A stretch of 64,000 nucleotides of DNA from Glossina fuscipes (taxonomy: Eukaryota > Arthropoda > Insecta > Diptera > Glossinidae): NCBI RefSeq assembly GCF_014805625.2, contig NW_023998414.1, forward strand, positions 14,056,505 to 14,120,504, given 5' to 3'. The position numbers were made by a program, and so were the translations under genes. Each line of letters opens with the position of its first letter. Within the stretch, counting starts at the first letter, position 1. Positions 34,966-45,735 of the stretch are shown piece by piece. Under the pieces are notes generated by a model that was not told the DNA's origin, searched no databases, and worked only from the letters and a program-made list of their open reading frames with translations.

Positions 34966-35873
34966 CTAGCAGTGAAGGATGAGGGATTTTCTCATTTTGT
35001 CAAAACGTTTGCAACGTCCAGAAGTAAACTGCAGAGACACCGCAAAGTCCATACATTCTTAATCACCTTCAATAAAGCGTATCTGTCTATCCGTCTGTCC
35101 GTCTGTGTAATGTCTGATTTAAACACTACTTTGACCGCAAAAATCAACCTATTGGCTTCAAATTTAACTGAAACATGGGAAGTTCTTGCACGCAGATTGC
35201 TATTGAAAATGGGCCAAATCGGTCGAAATACACCCTTACAGTATCATATAAAAAAGAGAATACGTCTGTTTTTCACAAAGAATAAAAAATTGGATTTTTT
35301 TCTCATAACTCGTAAGCTACAGCAGATAAATCTATAACAATTTTAACGTTTATTCTATCGGACAAAAATAGAAACAATCGTCAACGGTTACTCAACTTTA
35401 TAAGAGTGTTACAATTTCATATCTTTTTCGAAACTTTTGTAAGAAAAGCACATTTTCAAAAGCCCGAAAATTCGGAATGCACGAAAGCATGTCGATCCGC
35501 TCGTTTCTCCATGCGTCCGTGAAACATGTGACCCCGTTCACGAAAATGAAGATAACACATACAAATTTTCACAAGGATTTGATAATGACCTGAGCCGCTG
35601 AAAGGACACGGCTATAACGCCTACAAGCTTATGCAACGAAAACTGTCCAATATCTTTGCTTTACGCGTATTTTGCTTTTTATTCATAAGGTGCAATATAT
35701 ATGCATCATATAAATTTCCACTTTTACTCTGAAAATAGAAATAATCAGCCACGCCCACCCAATATTATGCCGTATGACAATTTATTTCATTTCCTCTTTT
35801 TTAGTCTTCCTCGAAGGTCACGGTGAAGGGTGTAAAAGACTCGATCACGGCCGAAAATAATTATTTACTTGTT
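34955..35873 (+). mobile_element. T-family repeat with intact right terminus
   Basis: The left part ATACCTAGCAGTGAAGGATG then GGATTTTCTCATTTTG matches the start of the copy at 43530. A CTATCCGTCTGTCCGTCTG block lies at 35086, and the signature GAAGTTCTTGCACGCAG then AAAATGGGCCAAATCGG at 35180-35220. The right terminus GGGTGTAAAAGACTCGATC to ATTTACTTGTT ends at 35873; its complement aligns to the left terminus at 26073, so the family has inverted termini. It is flanked by (TAA)n on the left and (TTA)n on the right. The 121-codon frame (34972-35337) lies within the repeat. Confidence 0.75.
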
Positions 35874-37690
35874 ACTATTATTATTATTATTATTATTTTA
35901 TTGTAATTTTTATCATTATTATTATAATTATTAATATTAAAAAGGCCGTTGTACGGAAAGGAACTGAGAAGTAAAACTGCTTAAGTGCTTATAAATTCCT
36001 TATGTATTTAAGGAGTTTCTGTTAATCGATAGTATATTTATTGGATCTAATATTCAATTTCAAATTTACTCATATCTTATTACGAACTTATACTTTATAT
36101 AGAACCAATGCAATTGCACTCGTAGATCTAGAGAGTGCTGAAGATGTCCATTAATGTTAGTAGCATAGTTAGCAAGAAGCTAATTGTAGAAAATGAATAT
36201 TACAGGAAATTATACGCCACGAAATGCATTTACATCCGTTCAAAATTTTGTCAAAGCCAAAGCTTCGACCATAAAATTATTTTCATTATCGTATCGATAA
36301 TAATACGATTTTACAGCTCGCTTATCAAAACAAGTAGTAGTGTATGTCTTCCTAGTGAACATTATTTCTATCTATATATATATATCTATCTGTATATTTA
36401 TCTATGCATAGCATATGCAATATAAATACATGCATGCAGGCAGACATCATCATCCATTTTGATTCATTCACCTTTCATCCGTCCTTAACAAAAAATTATC
36501 GATTTTCTATTGTTATGTTTTAAATGTAAGTGTGTCCGTTCGTCTATAAATGGATGCCCTGTGCACTCTGCATGTTCTGCATTCTCTATGCTCTGCTATC
36601 GTTTGCTTTCTCTGTTTCATTTTTATTCTATGTTATTGTCTTTCGCATGATTTCATTCACACATTTGTGAACAATCCCCTCCGTTCATATGAACGTTGCA
36701 GGTGTTCAAAATTTTTCTTTAGCTATACTCTCTCTCTCTTTCTCTGCCCCTTTTTACCAGCATTTTAGGCCCTCATGGCCATCAAAAACTAAAGCTAAAG
36801 AATGGAAAAAATAAAAAAAAATAAAAATAAATAAATAAACTAAAAAATCCAATGTTTGTTATGTACATTTTTCACTACGGCGGTATCATGGCAACAAACT
36901 GTGTGTTTGTTCTATTTATATAAAAAGCACATACTTGGATACTTGTGTCTGTATGTATATAAATGTGCGTTCATATGTGTTTGTGTTTGCTTATATATAT
37001 ATATATATATATATGTGTGCACGTGTTTGTGTGCTTTTATGTGTGTGTGTGTGTGTGTGTGTATGCTTAGACAAACATAAATATCTAGATTATACGTTAG
37101 AGACAATGTTGTTTTTTTTCTCGTGAGCTTCTTTTCTCGGTTTCTTGTTGTTTTGTTTTGTTGTTGGGATACATTTGACGTTTACATGTATCTATATATA
37201 TATATATAGATATATCTGCGTGTGTGTATGTATATATGCGTGCTTTGTTAACTTTTTACGTGCATTTGCGTAGGGGCTAGTAAGGTGGTTAGGTTTGGAT
37301 ACTTGTGTGTACTTTGAAATTCTTTTCTCTCAATGATAAATTATTCTATGACGCTACTTTATCGATTAGAATTTTTTGTACTTTGCCCTAAAAGATGAAA
37401 TTGCTTTTCAGTTTGTTTGCAATGCATTTACAATGATGTACATATATATGATGTACATATATATACGATATAACTGAACACATATGAACATTTCGTAGTA
37501 TCCGTTTTCTTTCATAGCTTTGAAACCTTGCAGGAGAAAAAGAAAGAGATTTAATTTAACTAAAAAAAAAAAAAAAAAAAAAAGATTTAGTTATTAAAAG
37601 AGAGAAACAGTTGTTGACTTAACTCACGCCTCGTACAGTTAACGTCTATATATAAAGGCAGCATTGCTTTTGCTATGCTCAGCAAAATTA
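35874..37690. other. AT-rich stretch with TA and TG repeats
   Basis: Simple repeats: TTA tract at 35876-35897, TA tract at 36991-37014, TG tract at 37041-37062 and TA tract at 37193-37208. The 96-codon frame at 36135-36425 ends in translated TA/TC repeat. No gene is seen. Confidence 0.5.
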
Positions 37691-37696
37691 TTTATT

Positions 37697-37871
37697 ATCG
37701 AATAGGCAAAGGATCTCGACTAACAACTCAATGGCCGTGGGTTCAAGTCTCAAGTCTGCTAAAGTTTTCAATAAAGCTGATCGCCTTAGTTGTTGTTAGT
37801 GCTTCAAGGCTTTAGTCTTAACATTTATTTCTCGGGTTAAGTTAATAACAAAAATAATATTAAAAAAAAAA
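37697..37871 (+). mobile_element. SINE-1 copy
   Basis: CGAATAGGCAAAGGATCTCG, then CAACTCAATGGCCGTGGG, TTCAAGTCTCAAGTC and CTTTAGTCTTAACATTTATT match the 30270 copy in order over its whole length. It ends in an A-rich tail. No clear target-site duplication is visible, and the B-box is degraded, so it is older than the 30270 copy. Confidence 0.75.
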
Positions 37872-37999
37872 GATGGGAGAAAATTGTATTCGCCGCACTT
37901 CTGCATGCGGATCTTTTTTTTTTTTTCTTTTTGAAATGAATTTAACAGAGGGCTTATGAAAAATACTTTAACATTTCAATTTCCTTTTTCGTTGTTATT

Positions 38000-38580
38000 T
38001 AGCTTTCAAGGAGTCTGTTAAAATGAATGATGATTGTCTGAGTGAAATTTCTGACCCTTCGTCTTAGTTTCGTGACCATGAGGTTTTGAATTTCAAAAAA
38101 CTGGTTATAAGGCACGTGAAGTCTGCAAAAGTCTGGTCTAGTTTTTGAGGTATCGGTGACATAAGCCTAATGCTATCAAGATGGATCCATTTACACCATA
38201 AATTTTGTGCAATCGTCACATTCATAGCAGTGAAGACGGGATGCGGAAATTTAGGCAAAACCTTCCCTTGATCGATTAAGAGCCTTAACAAAAAAAAAAA
38301 AAAAAAAAAAAAATTATGCTTGTGACTTACGCACGTACACGCCCACAGTAGATAAGAAAGCATAAAAAACATGAAAAAACGCCTACAATTTTGTCATACT
38401 GTCTGTAGTCTGCGATCTTCAATTTTTGAAAAACTGTTACCCATATATATTGGTTACAATCACCTTCATGTTTGGTTCGGAAATCTTCTCTACCGGTTTA
38501 CTAATTTAATTGGTTCCTCGTCGTTTGTGCAATCGAAAAGTGGAATTCAAGAAGCGCATCTCGCAATTCTGTCTACATAA
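38000..38580. other. Unclassified stretch, probably repeat-derived
   Basis: Poly-A lies at 38288-38312. Flanking frames (102 codons minus at 38064-38372; 69 codons plus at 38371-38580) have mixed composition. The wording ATGGATCCATTTACACC on the plus strand at 38179 resembles the block near 14220, hinting at a shared but unidentified repeat. Confidence 0.35.
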
Positions 38581-38586
38581 AGCAAA

Positions 38587-39012
38587 ATGGAACACGATTT
38601 TATGCTTAAAATATTAGACAATGACGTGGAAAAGCACTTGGATTCCAATGATGTTGACAACCATCCGCTTTTGGTGAATTCAACGATTCAATCATTACAC
38701 TGAGAAGTGAAGCACGTGAATTAGTTAGTCGATCGAGATCATTTTTGAGCCGAACAAGCAGATAGTTTTGATGAACAATTGGGTGATAGTGTTTCGGAAA
38801 TATTTTCGAGAATTGACCCATTTGGATACAAGACTTCAGTAATACTAGTGTTAAAACGGCTACGGTTTTGTTTCCGGCTTCTAAGACGATTGATCATGAC
38901 CGATGATAGTTATCATAATTCGGTTCAATTTTTAAAAGCGATTTCAATGCAATTTTATAAAACTAAAGGACGTTTCCTAATGAAGTGTCGCCTTCCTCAG
39001 GCTATATTCTGA
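38587..39012 (+). pseudogene. Possible decayed coding sequence in three frames
   Basis: An ATG at 38587 opens 38 codons of acidic, protein-like composition to a TGA at 38701. The sequence then stays open in a second frame for 20 codons (38703-38765, Arg/Ser-rich). It continues in a third frame from 38749 to 39012 for 87 codons, beginning with acidic and Ser-rich residues and ending basic. Successive open segments on one strand are what small indels make of an old coding sequence. The overlap of frames is modest and chance cannot be excluded. No family is recognised. Confidence 0.22.
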
Positions 39013-39139
39013 GCAAGGAAAAACATGTAAAGAATATGCACCTCTGGACGTCACTGTTAGTCGCTGTTCTCTAAATTTATTAAATTTACTTTTATTATTT
39101 TTTTTTGCTATATTCATCGCCAACCATCCGCTCAATATA

Positions 39140-39450
39140 TATATATTCTTGATTGGCATCAAATACTGAATCAATTTAAGCATGTCTGTCTGTCCATCAT
39201 ATATTCTTGTGTTCAACCTATATATAGATCGCAAATTTTTCACAAAACTTGATGAAATTTAATACATCAATGCGTTTCGATTCAAGGACGAACGTTGACA
39301 ATGATTCGGATCGTACCGCTTTTTTCGATCACTTAGAACATAGAACTCCTAATTATCGAATAATCATTTTATTAATAATTGTATTAAGCGAATTGATGTA
39401 GGGTATTTAATGATGTGCCGTGACCCGCTATAGTGTTTTCACTTGCTTTA
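39140..39450 (+). mobile_element. T-family right-hand portion
   Basis: It carries TTCTTGATTGGCATC, GCATGTCTGTCTGTCC, TTGTGTTCAACCTATATA, CAAGGACGAACGTTGAC and GATTCGGATCGTACCGC, then the terminus GATGTAGGGTATTTAATGAT to TTTTCACTTGCTTTAT. The order is as in the 53391 copy. A left part could extend upstream but is not recognisable. Confidence 0.7.
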
Positions 39451-40822
39451 TATATGCATATGTTTCTGCATATGTTCATAATGACAAAACGTGATCAGTC
39501 GGAATCGATCAGTGCAATTTTTAATTACCTTTTCAAGTAATTTCGGATTTCCTATCTCACAATTTCAAAGCATCATTTGTCAGTTAACTATATCAGAATG
39601 AAGCAAAAACTTATATATATTCAAAGAGAAAGTAGTCTAGGCCGCTTAAGCTTGGAAGTCAGTTCGTTGAAGCATTTTGTTAAACAAATCGATTGTTTTG
39701 TATAGCAATCAGTGACCCGAAGAGCTTCTCCTCATTCTTGTTGGCCTTAAATTAGATATGTAAATCAGTTAGCAAAACAAAAACAAGGACAGCTATACCT
39801 TAAGGAATTTCCATCATTCTAATGAAAAGAGTCCTTTATATATTATACAATATATATATATATATATATACATTTTCTGTTTGTGTGATTTTAATGACAA
39901 AATGATTGAGTGGTATTGAGTGGTATGATGAAACTGATATGTATAAAATGCATACTGTGTCTCACAGCCATATCATCCATTTTTTAGCCATAGAAATTTA
40001 AAAATCACCTCATGGTATTGGATTAGAATTGAGACTTTTGTTCAATCATTTTAGGCTCATCATTATGTAATAATCAAACTAAGAACATAGCAAGAAAGTA
40101 GCGAATAATTCCTCGTGACAGGTACTAAGATACTGAGCGTATATAAGATAATGTCATCATTTAAAATCCTATGGAATAAAAATATATTAATTATCGGGAA
40201 TTTTATGGTAAGAGGTGTTCCTTAGATCCTGTTAAGCTGTTACAGAACATATTAAAAAAAAAAAGTATTAAACTTTAATTCCATTGAATACGATGCTTCT
40301 AAAGAAATTTCATTTGTTGTCAGCTAAATTAACTGATGTGAAATTTGATCTAATTATGTATACACATATATGTACATATCTGTAGACGAATAAGGCTGTA
40401 AAGTCGACAAAATCAATCGAGCATATTACGAGCATTTCCGACTTCCGATGAAAGACTTGAATTACGAAAATCCAACCAAACTGAAACCACACATATGTAT
40501 AAAAAGCAAAATATGTCATTGAATGAATATATCTTAACTATAGGTATTATGAAAATGAAAAGAGACTTTTTTATATGTAAATTTATATGTATATAGGTAG
40601 CAGCAGTGTTCATAAGCAAACGGCTGTTGCAGACATTGACCTTATATATCGGTCTGGAATGATACCATTCACTCAATTCCAGTTGATTAAGCACTTTTAT
40701 CCACAGATCAGTTTAGGACATACAACAAAAAAAAAAATAAATAAATAACGAATACAAAAACAAAAAAAAAAAAAAAAAAGTATTAAATTCTGTTTCCATT
40801 ACTGGGGTAAAAAAACAAAAAA

Positions 40823-40855
<33 letters not shown>

Positions 40856-41302
40856 AAGAGACGAAAAACACCAACTAACGTGTGGCTATAGTCTGTCGGT
40901 ATAAGTTTTCTTCTATACTACGAGTATTTCTTTTCTTTTTCTGCCTTTTGTCAGCATTTAGGGTTGGTTGCATCATAGTACATGATGTTCGTGTAACTTG
41001 ATCCAAGACACTGATCCCTAAAGTGATCTTACCTTAGCTATATGCACTTGCTTTACGTTCGTTGCAGTTTACCACTTTTTTTTTTTTTTTTTTGTTTTTC
41101 TCTTCGTCCGCTGCTGCTATGAACGTATTCACTAGAGGGGATAACCGAAATGTGGCCTAATAAATAGTGACACAATAACGACAGGTGTTCGAGCGAAGAT
41201 GCTCTTTTACTACATTCCTTACCAACAGTATATTCGATGCAACAGTTACGGATGCACCTTTCTGCAGCACGATCACTACACACCACAGCTATGTATATAC
41301 GA

Positions 41303-41365
<63 letters not shown>

Positions 41366-43520
41366 GGGGTTGGTTGCTAATCATTGAAGTGTAGAGTTTT
41401 ATTACATTTTTCTATATTCGCTACTTTTCCGTTTTAATGAACGCGAACCATCCTTGAAGTTTCATTATAGTTAGCCGTTAAATCATCAAAAGTTTTTTTT
41501 TTTTAGTGAACAAAAGAAATTTAATGAAACGAATTTATATAAGTTATTACCATACGAATAACATTTGTATTAATCGCTAATTAGAGCGACTTCTATATCT
41601 TTGCGAGAAGCTTTATTTATTTCATTATCTTGGGAAAAATGTAATGAAATATTTTTTAAAAATTAACTTTTGACTTTTTTCATTCAATTTTTATTAATAA
41701 TGTAATGTTATCTCCTTTTTCTATTATTTCTACAAAAATATGATGAGCGTTTATTTGATTCGACTCGGAACACGGAATAATATGAAAGGTTTTAATTGAA
41801 CAGGAACTAGAAGGATTTTAAAGTGTTTTTTTGTTTTCCGTTTAGCTTATCTAACTCAGCCTATCTTGCTCTGCATGAAAACGGCATTGCAAGTTAATGC
41901 GGACTTATGTGAAAAGCACTTAGGATAGCCTCAGATAGATCCATCTTTTATCACATTAAACGAATGCAAATTTTTGGGGCCCCCATCGAATGTGAAGGTC
42001 TTCACAAAAACTTGGGCTTAGTATAGCTTTCATAAAATTAATAGTGTTCTCGAAAGAGAATTAGTCCGAAATGGGGATTTGATATATTAGTTGACTGTAC
42101 TAAGCCTGCATCGCAGAATTACTCCGTTATAAGAGTTCTCATCAAAAGTATGCTCTTATGTAGCAACAATACACAACAATTTTTCATATCTGCCGGACAT
42201 TATTCTTAATTGCTTTACCTGCCCACTTATCAGATCAGGGTCAGAGTTTGAGACTCATTCAGAGTTTGCACTTGAATATCTTGACAATTTGACAATACAT
42301 TTTGAAAGTTTTCTGTTTTTTTTTTTGCTTTATTTTAATTTATATATACATACATACATACATATTTTAAAGTTTACAGTCAAGTTATAATGGCAAGATC
42401 AATCCTTTTTTCGCTTTTCGAATAAATTTTCTCACAATGTGCATTAAATTGTGTTTACAATTAGAAAAGAATTCTGTATCAGGATAAAACAGTTTCAATT
42501 AACTCAAAATTTGCGATAAAGACGCCTTGAGAATGTGTGAATGTCGTTTCAGAACCAGCGCCAGTGCATCACATTTAATAATTTCTTTACGTTGCCATGA
42601 ACTGAATCAAAGTTTACGCAGAATTGTTACGTCTGCGCAATGCGTGAAAGTCCTGTGCGCAGATCGATGTCATTGAAAATGACAATCCATCGCTCGAACG
42701 ACACGTCTGCGGGCCGAACGAATCTTCTTTCTCGTTTTTTATTTATTTTTTTTGTCCTTAATTACAGACCATAATAGGCCCACCATAAAAACTCCCCCAA
42801 AAATGGATATCAACTGCGACGCCCATCCAATACAACAGAGTATGAAAATTTGTTTTATTTGTTTGTTGCGTTAGCCTTTTTCCTTTTTTTTTGTAAGACA
42901 TAAAATTGATCGTTGACAAATGCACGGCAATGTTGCTCATCAATAAATTCTTTTTCTTATCTTTTGAATACAAATAACGAACTGCGATAGATATAATGGA
43001 CGTTAAGCCGCAAACGAAGCCAACAAAATTTAATTATTTTCATGATTTCCGTAAGAGTGCGTGAGGTCCCATCGCAGTCTTATTTGCTATAGAAATACAT
43101 GATTCGGCTAAGGTTAAAATTGCTTCGTTTACAGACTGTTCTAATAAGTGGATGCAATTTTATTTCAAAAGTCTAGTTGGATTAAAAAATTTTAAAGCGA
43201 AAACCAATATTAGTAACAAGTAAGTTTAAAATAAATTTAAGACCAAATTAGACAAGAGATGTTACAATTAATTGTTTTTGGCCAACCGTCTCCGTGGCGA
43301 TAAGCTCTCACATATACACACAAGTGGGTAGAAAAATAGGTGTGACGTGTATTTTTCAGTTCAGTATGACCCAGAAATCGTAAGAGGTAACCTCAACAAA
43401 GCTACCGTACAACGTTTTCTACATATGCCAACTCTATTCAAAATGAATTTCGCGAAAATGGAAAGGAAAAATCCTCAACCAACGTAAAACAACATACACA
43501 CCTATGTTTCTATTCCCCGG
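39450..43520. other. AT-rich stretch with homopolymers and long (TA)n
   Basis: Repeats: (TA)n at 39849-39871, A-rich runs at 40729-40780 and 40822-40853, poly-T at 41077-41094, a long TA tract at 41302-41365 and ACAT repeats at 42349-42363. Frames of 60-93 codons are unremarkable. No gene is supported. Confidence 0.5.
41302..41365. repeat. Microsatellite (TA)n
   Basis: A long TA array with two TG interruptions (41316-41318 and 41358-41360). Confidence 0.9.
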
Positions 43521-43524
43521 TGTA

Positions 43525-43922
43525 CTTATTATACCTATCACTGTAGGATGACGGGTTTTTTCATTTCATTCATTCAGAGGCACAGACAAAGTGTATATTA
43601 TATATTCTTGATCAGAATCAACTTCTAAATCGATTTAAGCATGTCGGTCTGTCTGTCCGTGTGTTATGTCTGTTGTAAGCATTCTCATTGGAAGTTCTTG
43701 CACGCAGACTGACATAGAAAATGGTCAGAGCAGAAGTCCGCAATGGTTTTTCTAAAGAAAAATCTTTGGGCTTTTGATGAAATTCTCCACATATACCTTA
43801 TGATAAACTCTACTATTTATGTAAAGAGATGAAAAAAACCACGCAGTTTCCTTCTGGGCGTTGCAAATATTTTAATAAAATGATTATACGTCTCATCCTT
43901 CGGTGATGGGTATAAAAATAAT
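43525..43922 (+). mobile_element. Short T-family element, both ends visible
   Basis: It starts TTATACCTATCACTGTAGG (about 43530) and ends CGGTGATGGGTATAAAAAT (43901-43919); the ends are imperfect inverted repeats. The interior has TGTCGGTCTGTCTGTCCGTG at 43643 and GAAGTTCTTGCACGCAG at 43692. At about 400 bases it is the most compact copy and looks like an internally deleted, MITE-like derivative. Confidence 0.7.
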
Positions 43923-44189
43923 ACATAAAAGATAACAGATAATAGGTACTAATTAATGCTCACTAGATGTTATGTGATGGACTTCAATAAGAAATCTCAT
44001 AGCAAATCCCCAATCACAGGCAGCTTTGAATTGAATAATTAGTAAAAGAAAAAACATAAGGAAAAATTTTATTGCTGGGCAAGGACAACACCATTAAATA
44101 TTCGACGCCACGTCGCTTAATATAACTTTCTATTTATTTTTGTTTGATGAAATGTCAAAAATTATATATTGTTTCCCTGCAAAAGCATT

Positions 44190-44960
44190 CTTGTTTTGAT
44201 CCGCCGTATCGGATGGGGAACGCAAAATGTAAGCTGACGTGGTTCTAATATAGAAAAAATAGCTTTTTCCCATCAAGGAATTTATTACCTTTTCAGCTAT
44301 GTTCGTCTAACTGAATCCCACTAAAAATGCAACTTTGTGACCATATAAAGACTTACCTTAGCCTTATATAGGCGCTTCGGTCTAAAAATCAGGCGCATGA
44401 GTTCCAAATTTCCATATAATGCATCCAATTTTTTTTTGTATCAAATTGCTAGGACGGCGCAGTTTTCAGTTTTCAGATTTAAGATTTATTTTTCGTAGGA
44501 GCAGTTATATGTCGATGGAACTTCAAACAATTGGCCGATCCGACGCAAATTTTTCGCATTAATTTAATTGAAAGATTTTGAAAGTTGCAAACTTTTTTTT
44601 TTTTTTTTCATATAATGACTAATTCAATATGACGCATTCTTTGGTAAGGTATGATGGGTGGTGGTAAATATCATCGGATCTAATTTATTGCCAAAGGCGT
44701 TTCTCTTCTAACTAATATGTCTAAATGCACTCAACTTCGTTGAAATATCTTTAAAATTGCGACCTTTAGCTTGAATACAACGCATCAGACGGACGGACGG
44801 ACGGACAAATAGACAAACAGACAAACTTAAATCGATTAAGAAAATGATTTCGAATCAATTGAAATAAAAAAAAGGAAAGAAAATTTATTTTAAGTCTTTG
44901 CTGATGTTATACACATCCATACAAACGCGTTAATACCTACTATCTACTATAAGTGGTGTA
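44190..44960 (+). mobile_element. T-family repeat, right two thirds
   Basis: Internal modules with TTCTAATATAG (44242) and GAGTTCCAAATTTCCAT (44400) are followed by GACGGACGGACGGACGGAC (44791), CTTAAATCGATTAAGAAAAT, TGTTATACACATCC and AAGTGGTGTAAGATAC at about 44951. The order equals that of the 22080 and 58610 copies. Confidence 0.6.
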
Positions 44961-45674
44961 AGATACAAAAAAAAAATTTCATATTTTTTTTAGTTAGGTA
45001 ATAACCAAAACCCAAATACATCCATCTATAGCATATATAAACTCTTTAAAAGATAACTTACTGCATACGCGTCGTGCGTTTAAGAAACGTACATGTTAAC
45101 GCAAACATAAACATAAACACAAACACAAACAATAGCAACAACATAAGCATAAACAATATTCGGTTAAAATTACACATAAAACGCGTATGCATTGAGAGAT
45201 TGCGTTAACACTGCAAGGCATGGTACAGCATTTTAAATAACAACAACGACAATATATTTGTCTTCTCGCGCGTACAATAACATCACGATTTGAGGCCAAA
45301 ATGAGCACAAACAATATCACTGCACACAATTGAAAAACATTCAAATTCAATTGACAAACTGTCGTCAGTCTGTGAACGAAGGGCATTTGTAGTGACAGCG
45401 GGTAAGACAAAAACTGAAAAAAAAAGAAAAAAAGAAAAAGAAATAAATACAACAGCAGCAGCACTGCATTCACAAGAGAAGCCAATGAAGAAGACGTGGG
45501 ACGAGTGACGGGGGACGGGGGACGGCAACGATGAAATCAAAGCTGCAAAGAAAAATACGCAAGAAAACAACGATTGGTTCAAAATGTGTTTATGGGCTTT
45601 AAGCCTGCAATTTGTTGGTTTGCTACATGTGCATGTATCGATATATATATATATATATGTGTGCATTTGTGTGG

Positions 45675-45684
45675 GAAAGAGAAT

Positions 45685-45734
<50 letters not shown>
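45675..45734. repeat. Microsatellite (GA)n
   Basis: GA array with two AAAG interruptions and an AAAGAG end, adjoining TA repeats at 45641-45658. It creates Leu/Ser frames on the minus strand. Confidence 0.9.

Positions 45735-45735
<1 letters not shown>

Noticed and set aside
34972..35337. 121-codon plus-strand frame as a transposase
   Set aside because: The equivalent part of the other T copies is not open, there are no catalytic motifs, and the frame begins at the element edge by chance.
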